Positions 7,511 to 16,306 of a stretch of 64,000 nucleotides of DNA are shown here, piece after piece. Within the stretch, counting starts at the first letter, position 1, and each line of letters starts with the position of its first letter. Source of the DNA: an uncultured Lachnospiraceae bacterium (GTDB lineage Bacteria; Bacillota; Clostridia; Lachnospirales; Lachnospiraceae); contig CAJUDM010000013.1 of NCBI GenBank assembly GCA_910584915.1, positions 1 through 64,000 of the forward strand. The letters run 5' to 3'. A program made the position numbers and the translations under genes. The notes below the pieces were generated by a model. The model made no database searches. It was not told the origin of the DNA and was given only the letters and a program-made list of their open reading frames with translations.

Positions 7511-8389
7511 ATGAGAGATTACATGGTGAGAGGAACGGCGGCGAATACACAGCTTCGGGTATTTGCGGCGACGACAAGAGAGACGGTGGAGATGGCGCGC
7601 AGCGCCCACAATACGAGCCCGGTCATGACAGCGGCGCTGGGGCGGCTTCTGACGGCGGGCGCCATGATGGGAAGCATGATGAAGGGGGAGGAGGATATCC
7701 TGACATTGCAGATCCGCGGCGAAGGCCCGGGGAAGGGGTTAACCGTGACAGCGGATTCCCACGGGAATGTCAAGGGGTATGCGCTGGTGCCGCAGGTGAT
7801 CCTGCCGGCGAATGAAAAAGGGAAGCTGGATGTGGGCGGCGCGCTTATGGGCGGCGTGCTCAGCGTGATCAAGGATCTCGGTATGAAAGAGCCCTATGCG
7901 GGGCAGACTGCTTTACAGACGGGGGAGATCGCGGAGGATCTGACTTACTATTTTGCGGTATCGGAGCAGACGCCGTCCTCTGTGGGGCTGGGCGTTCTGA
8001 TGGAGAAGAACAATACAGTCAGGCAGGCAGGCGGTTTTATCATCCAACTGATGCCTTTTGCGGAGGATGCGGTCATTGAGAAGCTGGAACAGAATCTGCA
8101 GCGCATAAAATCGGTGACGACTATGCTGGAGGAAGGGCTGACGCCGGAGGGAATTTTAGAGACCGTTCTGGAAGGCATGGATGTCGAGTGGACGGACACG
8201 CTGCCGGTGCAGTTTCATTGCAATTGCAGTAAGGAGCGGGTGGAAAAAGCCCTTGTCAGCATCGGAAAGAAGGAACTGACGGATATGATCGCGGAGGGGA
8301 AGCCTGTTGAGGTGAAGTGCCATTTCTGCAACAGGAGTTATGAATTTGGTGTTGCGGACCTTAAGAGCCTGCTTGAGAGGGCGGAGTGA
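7511..8389 (+). CDS. hslO: Hsp33 redox-regulated chaperone
   Basis: 292 residues, the usual length. The C-terminal zinc/redox switch is intact: C237-x-C239 (HCNCSKE) and C270-x-x-C273 (CHFC). Under oxidative stress these cysteines form disulfides, zinc is released and the protein becomes an ATP-independent holdase in the cytoplasm. The N-terminal domain starts DYMVRGTAANTQLRVFAA. It lies 20 bp upstream of nadE and probably shares its transcript. Confidence 0.95.
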   Translation: MRDYMVRGTAANTQLRVFAATTRETVEMARSAHNTSPVMTAALGRLLTAGAMMGSMMKGEEDILTLQIRGEGPGKGLTVTADSHGNVKGYALVPQVILPANEKGKLDVGGALMGGVLSVIKDLGMKEPYAGQTALQTGEIAEDLTYYFAVSEQTPSSVGLGVLMEKNNTVRQAGGFIIQLMPFAEDAVIEKLEQNLQRIKSVTTMLEEGLTPEGILETVLEGMDVEWTDTLPVQFHCNCSKERVEKALVSIGKKELTDMIAEGKPVEVKCHFCNRSYEFGVADLKSLLERAE

Positions 8390-8409
8390 TTGGAACAGGA
8401 GAGTAGAGT

Positions 8410-10320
8410 ATGCGGCATGGTTTTATCAAAGTGGCGGCGCTGACGCCGAAGATCAGGGTGGCAGATCCGGTCTACAATGCGGAGCGGATCTGTGAAAAAT
8501 TGAAGGAGGCTTATGAGCGGAGGGCGAAGATCATTGCATTTCCAGAACTCTGCATCACGGGCTATACTTGTCAGGATCTGTTTTTGCAGGAGATTTTGCT
8601 GAGTGAAGCATTGACAGCGTTACAAAGGATCACAGAGTTTACAAAAGGGCATGACGCCCTCGTCTTTGTGGGGCTGCCGGTGGAACGGCATCAGAAGCTG
8701 TACAATGCGGCGGCGGTGCTCAGGGACGGGAAGATACTGGGGATGGTTCCAAAGACCTGTATTCCGAATTACGGGGAGTTCTATGAGGCGCGGCATTTTA
8801 CGCCGGGCAATGAAGAAGCGGTGGATCTTGTGCTGAATGGGGAGAAGATCCCGTTCGGGACAAGGCTTCTGTTTGCCTGTGAGGAGATGCCGGCGCTGAT
8901 CGTGGGGTGCGAGATCTGCGAGGATATGTGGGCGGTGGAGACGCCTGGGACTTCCCATGCATTGGCGGGGGCGACGGTGCTTGTGAACCTGTCTGCATCC
9001 AATGAGACCGTGACAAAGGACGAATACCGGAAGATGCTGATTAAGTCGGGCAGCGCCAGGCTGGTCTGCGGCTACGTGTACGCCTGCGCGGGGGAGGGGG
9101 AGTCTACCCAGGACCTTGTGTTCCCCGGGCACAATATGATCGCGGAGAACGGCAGTATCTTAGCCGAGGCGGAGCGTTTTACCGGGGAGGCTGTGTACGG
9201 TGAGGTGGATGTCGAGAGGCTCTCAGCGGAGAGGCGGCGGCTCACTACATTCCGGACAGAGGATGCGGAAGGGTATACAGTCGTTCCCTTTTCCCTGAAA
9301 CAGGAGGACACAAAGCTGACAAGAAAATTTGCGGCGGCGCCCTTTGTCCCTGTGGAGGATGAGACGAGAAGAAAGCGGTGTGACGATATTTTGAAGCTTC
9401 AGTCTTACGGGCTGAAAAAACGGTACGAGCACACTGGGCTGAAAACAGCGGTGATCGGCGTCTCCGGCGGGCTGGATTCCACGCTGGCGCTGCTTGTGAC
9501 GGCGAGATGTTTTGATCTTCTCGGGCGGGATCGAAGCGGCATCATCGCTGTGACAATGCCCTGCTTTGGCACCACGGACAGGACCTATCAAAATGCATGC
9601 AAGCTGGCGCAGACGCTGGGGGCTGTGCTGAAGGAGGTGGATATCAAAGCGGCGGTGACACAGCATTTTCAGGATATCGGACAGGATATGGAAAAGCACG
9701 ATGTGACCTACGAGAATGCCCAGGCGAGGGAGCGGACACAGGTGTTGATGGATATCGCGAACAAGAACGGCTCCCTTGTGATCGGCACGGGAGATATGTC
9801 GGAGCTGGCGCTCGGGTGGGCGACCTACAATGGCGACCATATGTCGATGTACGGTGTGAATGCCGGTGTGCCAAAGACCTTGGTGCGCCATCTTGTGCAG
9901 TATTATGCGGATACCTGCGAGGATCAGGCTCTGCGCGATGTGCTGTTAGATGTGCTGGATACGCCGGTGTCGCCGGAGCTTCTGCCGCCGGTTGACGGGG
10001 TGATCTCCCAGAAGACAGAGGATCTTGTGGGACCTTATGAGCTGCATGATTTCTTCCTGTATTATATACTGCGGCTTGGCTTTTCACCGTCGAAGGTCTA
10101 CAGGCTGGCGCGGGAGACCTTCGGGGGCGTGTATGCCTACGAGGAAATCCTCAAGTGGCTGAAAACTTTTTACCGCAGATTCTTTTCCCAGCAGTTCAAG
10201 CGTTCCTGCCTGCCGGACGGTCCGAAGGTGGGCAGCGTCGCGGTCTCCCCGAGAGGAGATCTGCGGATGCCCTCGGATGCCTGCGCGGCGATCTGGATGA
10301 AGGAAATAGAGCGGCTGTAG
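8410..10320 (+). CDS. nadE: Glutamine-dependent NAD+ synthetase
   Basis: 636 residues in two domains. The N-terminal nitrilase-type amidase (about 1-280) releases ammonia from glutamine: E46 in AFPELCITGYT, the lysine in VPKTCIPNYGEF and the cysteine in GCEICEDMW. The C-terminal NAD synthase domain has the ATP P-loop SGGLDS at 352-357 and later IGTGDMSELALGW. It converts deamido-NAD, ATP and glutamine to NAD. Length and motifs match the bifunctional form of Clostridia and Actinobacteria. A terminator hairpin overlaps its stop codon. Confidence 0.95.
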   Translation: MRHGFIKVAALTPKIRVADPVYNAERICEKLKEAYERRAKIIAFPELCITGYTCQDLFLQEILLSEALTALQRITEFTKGHDALVFVGLPVERHQKLYNAAAVLRDGKILGMVPKTCIPNYGEFYEARHFTPGNEEAVDLVLNGEKIPFGTRLLFACEEMPALIVGCEICEDMWAVETPGTSHALAGATVLVNLSASNETVTKDEYRKMLIKSGSARLVCGYVYACAGEGESTQDLVFPGHNMIAENGSILAEAERFTGEAVYGEVDVERLSAERRRLTTFRTEDAEGYTVVPFSLKQEDTKLTRKFAAAPFVPVEDETRRKRCDDILKLQSYGLKKRYEHTGLKTAVIGVSGGLDSTLALLVTARCFDLLGRDRSGIIAVTMPCFGTTDRTYQNACKLAQTLGAVLKEVDIKAAVTQHFQDIGQDMEKHDVTYENAQARERTQVLMDIANKNGSLVIGTGDMSELALGWATYNGDHMSMYGVNAGVPKTLVRHLVQYYADTCEDQALRDVLLDVLDTPVSPELLPPVDGVISQKTEDLVGPYELHDFFLYYILRLGFSPSKVYRLARETFGGVYAYEEILKWLKTFYRRFFSQQFKRSCLPDGPKVGSVAVSPRGDLRMPSDACAAIWMKEIERL

Positions 10321-10334
10321 GCCGCTCTTATTCT
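10308..10334. terminator. Shared bidirectional terminator between nadE and the convergent gene
   Basis: Perfect 8-bp stem AGAGCGGC (10308-10315) and GCCGCTCT (10321-10328) with a 5-base loop, followed by a T-rich run. It overlaps the nadE stop and the last codon of the minus-strand gene, so it can end transcripts from both sides. Confidence 0.7.
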
Positions 10335-10834
10335 GTTGTTTTAGGCTCCGGCGGCGTCTTCACTTTGGCGAGGGTGTCTCCGATCACTTCCAGCAGGAGT
10401 TCGGAGGTGTAGGCTGCCTCATCCGCGTAGCTGATGTCTTCCAGAGACTGGTTTTCACAGATCTGCTCAGAGATTGAATTGAAGGAAGGCTCTAACAGGG
10501 GATACAGGGTGGAAATTTTGTCACTGGGGGGCACCATTGTCAGAGAGACGATCCTGGTCTCATCCACAGTGAGGTTGATCTCCACGGTCTCATCTTCCAG
10601 ATAGAGCGCGCTTCTGTATGCGCCGGGCTGGTAGATGGGCGTCTGTGCGCCGTCCGGCGATTCAGTCCCCGTCTCTGTCTCCGGTGTTGTCTGTTGTTCA
10701 TTCGGGGTATCATCCTTATCGGAACGGAACATGATAAAAAGCAGTATGATAAAGAGGATACCCAGAACGACAAAGATTCCTGTATAGATTAATTCTTTCA
10801 GGTGCAGTACGACAATTTTTGTTTTGGAACTCAT
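10328..10834 (-). CDS. Membrane-anchored protein with a degenerate FMN-binding-like domain
   Basis: 168 residues. One transmembrane helix near residues 15-36 (IYTGIFVVLGILFIILLFIMF), a Thr/Glu/Pro linker (about 40-65), then a domain whose outline follows FMN_bind proteins: YQPGAYRSALYL, a strand pair with VDETRIVSLTMV, and a final helix TSELLLEVIGDTLAKV. The flavinylation motif SGAT normally found just before that last helix is replaced here (YADEAAYTSE), so covalent FMN attachment is unlikely. The relation to FMN_bind is my inference from pattern. It converges on nadE. Confidence 0.55.
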   Translation of the reverse strand: MSSKTKIVVLHLKELIYTGIFVVLGILFIILLFIMFRSDKDDTPNEQQTTPETETGTESPDGAQTPIYQPGAYRSALYLEDETVEINLTVDETRIVSLTMVPPSDKISTLYPLLEPSFNSISEQICENQSLEDISYADEAAYTSELLLEVIGDTLAKVKTPPEPKTTE

Positions 10835-11027
10835 AGGCTCTCCCAGGGCTAAAACCGTTACTTTGTATAATCATATTAGGGATGGGGGGGATTTATGACA
10901 GGCAGGCGGCTTTATATGGGAGAAGTTCTCCGCAGGGGAAGATATACCTGAAATGATAGAGATAACGTTTGCTATTGATTGCCCGCATCACCGGTGCGGG
11001 ATTTGGAGGGATGACGGGAGAATACAA

Positions 11028-13964
11028 ATGAAGAAAATTCTTTCGATTTTTTCTGTTCTGAGCGGTGTGGCAGAGGTGGGGATCGCACTGTGTTACACCG
11101 TGTTTTCCATGCTTTTTTTGATTTTTGGCTATGAGGATTATCCATTAAATCGGAATTGGATCGTTCCGGTCGGATGTTTCTGCGCGGTTGTGGCGTTTCA
11201 TTTTCTCATCGGCATGGCGCTGGGGCATGTGAGCAGGCATTTTGAAGGACATCCGGTTCTTTTTGGAGAAATGGGATGTGTTTTTGGGATAATCTATATG
11301 TTTGGGGAGGAATCGTCGTGGATATCGCGACTCTGGGCGACAGAACAGGCAGATATTTACGAGGTCTTACTGATTATTTTGATCCTGTTTTATCTGTGGA
11401 TCTGTCCTTTTTTTCTTATGAAAAAATATGGAAAGGCCGGAGCGCTGCATTATCTGTTTTTGCTGGGCTTCAGCTTTCTTGTGTCGATAATGGATGTGTT
11501 GTTTACGGACAGTGAATATGAGATGATGGTTTGGGTGATTCCCATCTGGCTGACCTGTGCGTTTCTTGCCGGTCTTTTGTGGCATCTGCTCTCCGCGGTA
11601 TGGAGTAAAAGGGCGAAAGAATCCGGGAAAAGACGAATCTGTCTCGGAAGAGTGTGCACGACGGTTCTGAGCGGGGGCATTGTGTTTTTTCTCCTTATAA
11701 TTGTCTCCGGAGAAACGGGAGAGCAAATGCTGTCGCCCGCCCCCTGTCAGGACGAGGAAGGGTATTATCTGCTGTGTTCGAGGGAGGGATTTGAGTGGTT
11801 TATCCGTAGGATCAATACGAAGAGTGAGGAGCCAGATATCAACGCCAGGCTGACGGCGGATATTGTGCTCAATGATACTTCCGGCTGGGAACGCTGGGAG
11901 GAGGAGCCGCCGGAAAATGAGTATGAATGTATGGTGTATTACAGGGGGCATTTTGACGGGGACGGGCACACGCTGGAGGGTTATTATTCGGCGTGGGAAA
12001 TGCCTGTTTTCAACATTCTGGAAGAGCAGGCTCTGGTGACGGATTTAAAAATCAGGAAATCGTTGTTTCGGAGCACCTATGAGAAGAACCATTATGAAAA
12101 TGACGACGGAGAGATCAATGTGGTTCCCGCCTCAGCGCTTTGTTTCAAAAATGACGGAAGGATAGAAGACTGTGATGTGGAGGCGATCGTGCTGGGGGAT
12201 TGGGCTTGTGGGGGAATTGCCAGCAACAATAACGGCGTTATGGAAGACTGCCGCTTTGCGGGGACTGTGGAGAGCGGAAGGTGGTTTGCGGAAGACGAAG
12301 GCGAGGAGAGATGGGCTGTAGTGAATACGAATACAGGCGGTATCTGCCGATCGAACAGCGGCCTTGTTCAAAACTGTCGGAACGAGGGGACGATCCTGTC
12401 GGGGACGATCACGGATACGCGTCATATGCATTATAACTGCGGAGGTATCGTCGGATCGATCGGGGAGGGCGGCAGTGTGGAGAACTGTGAGAATCTGGGA
12501 TGTGTGGAGAGCCCTCAGATCTGCGGCGGGATCGCCGGCATAAGCAGGGGAGAGATACGGGGATGCTCCAATGCGGGAGAGGTTCATGTGAGGCAGGAGA
12601 TGTTAGGGTATATGACGTCCGTTATCAGCGCGGGAATCTGCGCCTCCAACGGGGGAATGGTGGATTCCTGTTTTAGTATGGGGGAGGTGTCCGTCGATCA
12701 GATATCGCTGAGCACCTGTGCGCCGGTGTACGGCATTGCATGTAATCTGGATAATACCGAGAGGGGGCAGACGAAAAACTGTTATTATCTCCCGGAAAAG
12801 GCGGTGCAGGATTACCGTCAAAGGGGAGTATATAAGCTGTCTGAGACACAGATGGCGGAGGTTGAGAAGTATATAGAGGCAGGCGCGGCCACGGCACAGG
12901 CAGGTGTGTCCGGGAAAAGTACGGAGGAGGGGAGAACGGGAGAATCTGACACATATGTCATTTCAGATGTGGATTCCCTGGAACTGTTTTCGGCATTCCC
13001 GGATTTTCCGGGGACGGACCGGGACGATTACATTCATCTGCGGATGGGACCGGAACAGGATGTGGTGTATCAGGTGCAGAATGGGGACACTCTGTGGGGG
13101 ATCGCCGAGAAGTTTTACGAGGACGGGATGTATTATTCGGTGCTGATGAAAGAGGGAGAAGCGACCGGGGAGACGATCCATCCGGGGGAGGAGATCGTGG
13201 TTCCACGTTTGGATCGTTATCTGTTGTGCGCCAACGAGGAGGAAGGCTTCAGCTGGGCATACTGCGAGGATGCTTCAGGAGAAATGTGTCCTACCAGATA
13301 TTTTATGGCAAAACCTGTAGACTGGTACTACGGGGATATGGATTTTGCCGGATGGCGGGGGCTTGAGGTGCTGTGGCCGAAGGACGAGGCAGAGGGGTAC
13401 GGCGCGGCTTCCGGAGATATTCGTATCCTGTATTACCTGGACGGCAATGAGGAGGGGGATTTTCTTGCCGATGACTGGGAGGGTGCGAAGGAGAAGATCA
13501 GAGAGAGCGCCGAAGTCTATTGTGGCGAAGGGATAGAGAATTTACGTTTTTACAGGTATGGGCTGGACGGGGGTGAATCCCTCTACGGATATTCGTTTCG
13601 GCTGTATCCCGGCTGGTGTCCGTCTGAGAGTGAACTTAGCAGGAGGGCGGAAGGAAGGGGGTCTGCCAGGAGAAAAGAAGCTCTGAACTGTGCGGTGTTT
13701 TATCGGATGCGGGAGGGGCTTCTGGCGGAGTTTATCGGCATCGAGCCGGTGTCCGGGGATATGCATGTGTTGGAGCGGACGAGATATCTCGCCGCCAGGA
13801 TCGTGGACGGTCCGGCGATCGGGAAGCCGGAATATACGGGGGAGGATTTTTACAGCAGGGAGGATTGGGCTTTTACAAGGCTGCACAATCCCTTTGCGAC
13901 AGCGTTAGAGTACAGTCCGGAGGCGGAATGCGACGCCTATGTGCTGGTGAAGGGGACACAGTAG
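11028..13964 (+). CDS. Large membrane protein with extracellular GLUG-like repeats and LysM domain
   Basis: 978 residues. I start at the ATG at 11028 (GGGAG upstream); an earlier in-frame ATG at 10953 spans a hairpin and is less likely. The N-terminal 240 residues contain about six hydrophobic segments. A large extracellular part follows: at about 290-590 repeated short beta segments with GGI, NNG, CENLG and CSNAGEV patterns resemble GLUG/adhesin-type repeats. A LysM-like motif VYQVQNGDTLWGIAEKFY begins near residue 679 and ends IHPGEEIVVP, implying peptidoglycan contact. The last 250 residues are unrecognised. Likely a cell-envelope surface or sensing protein. Confidence 0.65.
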   Translation: MKKILSIFSVLSGVAEVGIALCYTVFSMLFLIFGYEDYPLNRNWIVPVGCFCAVVAFHFLIGMALGHVSRHFEGHPVLFGEMGCVFGIIYMFGEESSWISRLWATEQADIYEVLLIILILFYLWICPFFLMKKYGKAGALHYLFLLGFSFLVSIMDVLFTDSEYEMMVWVIPIWLTCAFLAGLLWHLLSAVWSKRAKESGKRRICLGRVCTTVLSGGIVFFLLIIVSGETGEQMLSPAPCQDEEGYYLLCSREGFEWFIRRINTKSEEPDINARLTADIVLNDTSGWERWEEEPPENEYECMVYYRGHFDGDGHTLEGYYSAWEMPVFNILEEQALVTDLKIRKSLFRSTYEKNHYENDDGEINVVPASALCFKNDGRIEDCDVEAIVLGDWACGGIASNNNGVMEDCRFAGTVESGRWFAEDEGEERWAVVNTNTGGICRSNSGLVQNCRNEGTILSGTITDTRHMHYNCGGIVGSIGEGGSVENCENLGCVESPQICGGIAGISRGEIRGCSNAGEVHVRQEMLGYMTSVISAGICASNGGMVDSCFSMGEVSVDQISLSTCAPVYGIACNLDNTERGQTKNCYYLPEKAVQDYRQRGVYKLSETQMAEVEKYIEAGAATAQAGVSGKSTEEGRTGESDTYVISDVDSLELFSAFPDFPGTDRDDYIHLRMGPEQDVVYQVQNGDTLWGIAEKFYEDGMYYSVLMKEGEATGETIHPGEEIVVPRLDRYLLCANEEEGFSWAYCEDASGEMCPTRYFMAKPVDWYYGDMDFAGWRGLEVLWPKDEAEGYGAASGDIRILYYLDGNEEGDFLADDWEGAKEKIRESAEVYCGEGIENLRFYRYGLDGGESLYGYSFRLYPGWCPSESELSRRAEGRGSARRKEALNCAVFYRMREGLLAEFIGIEPVSGDMHVLERTRYLAARIVDGPAIGKPEYTGEDFYSREDWAFTRLHNPFATALEYSPEAECDAYVLVKGTQ

Positions 13965-14040
13965 AAGGGCGGCGGGCGGTTTGAAAAAGCATTGCGAATG
14001 AGAAAAAATAATAAGGGCATAGCGGCTTTTGGTATGCGCA

Positions 14041-14069
14041 TTGACAAGTAACGACAAATGCGTTACGAT
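14041..14069 (+). promoter_or_regulatory. Sigma-A promoter of the relBE pair
   Basis: TTGACA at 14041-14046 and TACGAT at 14064-14069 with a 17-bp spacer, about 90 bp before the antitoxin gene. Confidence 0.6.
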
Positions 14070-14089
14070 TGGGTTAAAGGAGATGATTA

Positions 14090-14147
14090 GTGTGAAAAAT
14101 AAATTTTTCACACGCAAATTTGTGCCTGCGGCCCAAAGTTTGCAGGC
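14090..14147. other. Two inverted repeats between the promoter and relB
   Basis: A perfect 10-bp inverted repeat (GTGTGAAAAA 14090-14099, TTTTTCACAC 14104-14113, loop TAAA) is followed by a hairpin GCCTGC (14124-14129) and GCAGGC (14142-14147). The first could be the RelB operator or a leader hairpin; the same GTGAAA-hairpin then GC-hairpin order appears at 3-53. Confidence 0.5.
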
Positions 14148-14159
14148 TGTGGAAAGGGC

Positions 14160-14474
14160 ATGGTTATTGATATGGAAAAAACAGCAACATTAAATTTAAG
14201 AGTAAATCCAGCAGTAAAACAACGGGCCGAAGATGTGCTTACGCGATTAGGCATTCCGATGTCTACAGCAATAGATATGTATCTCAATCAAATTTCTTTA
14301 ACAGGAGGTATCCCTTTTGCAGTAACATTACCGAAGGCTCCTTCTGCTCTTAATGCAGATTTGATGACGGAAGAAGAAGTTCACAGGAAATTGCAGGAGG
14401 GATATGATGATATACAGGCAGGCAGGGTACAGGATGCGGTTTCTGCTTTTGCGAAATTCAGGGAGAGCCATTAG
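14160..14474 (+). CDS. relB: RelB/DinJ family antitoxin
   Basis: 104 residues; translation may begin at 14160 or at the second ATG at 14172 (MEKTATLNLRV). The ribbon-helix-helix N-terminus TATLNLRVNPAVKQRAEDVL followed by LGIPMSTAIDMYLNQI and GGIPF is diagnostic of RelB/DinJ. It binds the operator as a dimer and wraps its C-terminal helix around the toxin. The stop is two bases before the toxin start. Confidence 0.9.
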   Translation: MVIDMEKTATLNLRVNPAVKQRAEDVLTRLGIPMSTAIDMYLNQISLTGGIPFAVTLPKAPSALNADLMTEEEVHRKLQEGYDDIQAGRVQDAVSAFAKFRESH

Positions 14475-14476
14475 AT

Positions 14477-14791
14477 ATGAGGCAATATAAGGTACAGATT
14501 ACGGATAAGGCTTTAGCGGATATGGAGGAAATCTATAACTATATTGCGATACAGCTCCGGGCACCGGAAAATGCAATGGGACAATATAATCGGATTGCAA
14601 AAGCCATCGAGGAGTTAAATGTGTTTCCGGAAAGAGTGAGACTTATGGAATCGAAGCAGGAACGGGCGATGGGGTTGAGGCAGTTGGTGGTAGATAATTA
14701 TTCCGTTTTCTATGTGATTGAGGATGAGAGAGTTGTTGTAATGAGAGTATTATATAGCACATCGGATATTGGGGTAAGGTTGAAGGATTAA
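14477..14791 (+). CDS. relE: RelE/ParE superfamily toxin
   Basis: 104 residues with the RelE/ParE fold pattern: YKVQITDKALADMEEIYNYI at the N-terminus, RVRLMESK, LRQLVVDNYSVFYVI and VVVMRVLYSTSDIG at the C-terminus. RelE members cut mRNA on the ribosome, ParE members poison gyrase; the sequence alone does not decide. It forms a two-gene operon with the RelB-type gene just upstream. Confidence 0.85.
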   Translation: MRQYKVQITDKALADMEEIYNYIAIQLRAPENAMGQYNRIAKAIEELNVFPERVRLMESKQERAMGLRQLVVDNYSVFYVIEDERVVVMRVLYSTSDIGVRLKD

Positions 14792-15162
14792 AAAATCTAA
14801 AGAAAATCTTAATGTCCTCTGTCTGTATTTCCGGCCGGAAGCCTTGTATAATGAATAAAAAGTCGTTTTGTAAGCAGGCGTCTGGCAGGATGGGAGGAAA
14901 TGGATATGTCGGTCACAGATGTTTTGATCCGCTCGATGAGCGGATATATTTTTATGGTTCCGGGGATTTTGTTGTATTTTTTGTGTTTAGGCTTACGCCT
15001 CTGTGATCATGGTTACAATTCAACCTTTTGTCATTCACAGTCTGTTCAGGCTGGGGTGAGATAAGGGAATGTTTATATTGCCAGTTTATCACTGGTATCG
15101 ATTGACTGGCGTTTTCGGATGCTGATCTGCAAAAAAAATCTGCAAAATATTTGAAATTCCTG
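14792..15162. other. Intergenic region with two terminator-like hairpins
   Basis: No gene is supported in these 370 bases. A perfect stem ATCCGCTC (14927-14934) and GAGCGGAT (14938-14945) runs into ATATTTTTAT and should terminate the relBE transcript. A weaker hairpin GCCAGT / ACTGGC with a long loop lies near 15078-15108 and is followed by GTTTTC. Confidence 0.45.
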
Positions 15163-15193
15163 TTGACCCTCACGGAACGTCATGGGTTAGAGT
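15163..15193 (+). promoter_or_regulatory. MerR-type promoter with 19-bp spacer
   Basis: TTGACC (15163-15168) and TAGAGT (15188-15193) are 19 bp apart, the overlong spacing used by MerR-family activators that untwist DNA. The spacer holds an imperfect dyad, CCTCACG and CGTCATGG. It lies directly before the MerR/TipAS gene, so that protein probably controls its own promoter. Confidence 0.65.
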
Positions 15194-15223
15194 GGATATA
15201 TCAGGAACGGGAGGGCGATCGCT

Positions 15224-16072
15224 GTGAGGACAGTAAAAGAAGTATCAACCTTATCAGGTATCAGCGTGCGCACGCTCCACTATTATGATGAGATCGGGCT
15301 GTTAAAGCCGACCGGCAAAAGTGAAGCGGGGTACCGGCTTTATGACGATAAAGCACTGGAAACATTACAGCAAGTGCTGTTTTTCCGCGAGTTTGATATT
15401 CCCTTGAAGGAAATCAAAGCGATCATGGCGAATCCGGCTCTTGACAGGAAACAGATTCTACAGATGCAGAGGAAAATGCTGACAGCAAAAAAGGAGCGCA
15501 TGGAACGCCTGATTGCCAGCATTGACGACATCCTGAAAGGAGAAAACAAAATGGATTTTGCAGTTTTCAGTAAAACAGAAATTGAGGAAATGTTCCGGAC
15601 TATGGTGGAGCATATGCCGGAGAACATGAGAGACATCGCCATAAAAGAATTCGGCAGCGTCGAACAGTGGAAAGAGCATTACATGGAGGTTGTGTCTTCT
15701 GAAAAGATGCAGAAAAGCTATGCGAAAGTGGTGGAATGGTATGGCGGGAAAGACAAATATTTATCTGTCGTCCAGAATCCCGCCAGCAGGGAAGTTGCAG
15801 AGAGCTACAACAAACGATTTGAAGCAATTCTGCAAAAACTGATTGCGAAACGGGATTGCGCCGTGGATTCTTTTGAAGTAAAAGAGATTGTCGGAGAATA
15901 CGGCTTTGTCATGAAACAGTTCTCACAGATAAAAGAGGAAAAAGGATTGATGCTGGCGCAGGCGCAATATTACCGCAATGAAAGAATCAGGCAAATGACA
16001 GATGAAAAGTATGGGGAAGGAGCTTCAGATTTTTTTGCGCGGGCGATGGAAGCCTTTTATGGGAAAGCGTAA
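15224..16072 (+). CDS. MerR-family regulator with TipAS drug-recognition domain
   Basis: 282 residues, GTG start. The winged helix-turn-helix (1-70) reads RTVKEVSTLSGISVRTLHYYDEIGLLKP; a long helix at about 75-108 provides dimerisation; the C-terminal 140 residues form a TipAS-like domain (SEKMQKSYAKVVEWYGG, ... DFFARAMEAFYG). In TipA, Mta and relatives this domain traps small molecules or thiopeptides and turns the protein into an activator. No transporter gene follows, so its targets may be itself and distant genes. The promoter upstream has the 19-bp spacer expected for its own binding. Confidence 0.9.
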   Translation: MRTVKEVSTLSGISVRTLHYYDEIGLLKPTGKSEAGYRLYDDKALETLQQVLFFREFDIPLKEIKAIMANPALDRKQILQMQRKMLTAKKERMERLIASIDDILKGENKMDFAVFSKTEIEEMFRTMVEHMPENMRDIAIKEFGSVEQWKEHYMEVVSSEKMQKSYAKVVEWYGGKDKYLSVVQNPASREVAESYNKRFEAILQKLIAKRDCAVDSFEVKEIVGEYGFVMKQFSQIKEEKGLMLAQAQYYRNERIRQMTDEKYGEGASDFFARAMEAFYGKA

Positions 16073-16149
16073 AGAAGAGGGATCCTATATAAAGGAGAGA
16101 AGATGTCAGCTGATTTTTCTGATCACTGTTGGAAAAATTTTTGAGAGGA

Positions 16150-16178
16150 TTGACAAATTCTCACAGGTCGGGTATTAT
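16150..16178 (+). promoter_or_regulatory. glnA promoter
   Basis: Near-consensus TTGACA (16150-16155) and TATTAT (16173-16178) with 17 bp between. The predicted start of transcription is close to 16185, just before a terminator hairpin. Confidence 0.7.
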
Positions 16179-16190
16179 TTTGAAAAGACA

Positions 16191-16227
16191 AAGGCGTTCT
16201 TTACTGAGGGGTAAGAGCGCCCTTTTT
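16191..16227 (+). terminator. Terminator (attenuator) in the glnA leader
   Basis: A GGCGTTCTTTAC (16193-16204) / GTAAGAGCGCC (16211-16221) hairpin with a single bulged T and a six-base loop is followed by TTTTT. It starts within about ten bases of the predicted transcript start, so most transcripts would end here unless read-through is allowed. The ANTAR protein encoded after glnA is the obvious candidate antiterminator. Confidence 0.65.
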
Positions 16228-16261
16228 AGATAAAAACGGCAGAAACAGGAACAGGTGGTCC

Positions 16262-16277
16262 GACAGATTGGGCTGTC
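16262..16277 (+). promoter_or_regulatory. Small hairpin with ANTAR-like hexaloop in the glnA leader
   Basis: GACAG (16262-16266) pairs with CTGTC (16273-16277) around the six-base loop ATTGGG. ANTAR proteins bind paired small hairpins whose six-base loops have A at position 1 and G at position 4, which this loop satisfies. It lies after, not before, the visible terminator, so its role is uncertain. Confidence 0.35.
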
Positions 16278-16306
16278 CGCCGCACTGTAATGATAAGGAG
16301 ACGGGT

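Noticed and set aside
14812..15006. 64-codon ORF after relE
   Set aside because: Cysteine- and glycine-rich frame that runs through a terminator hairpin, with no ribosome site and no family resemblance.
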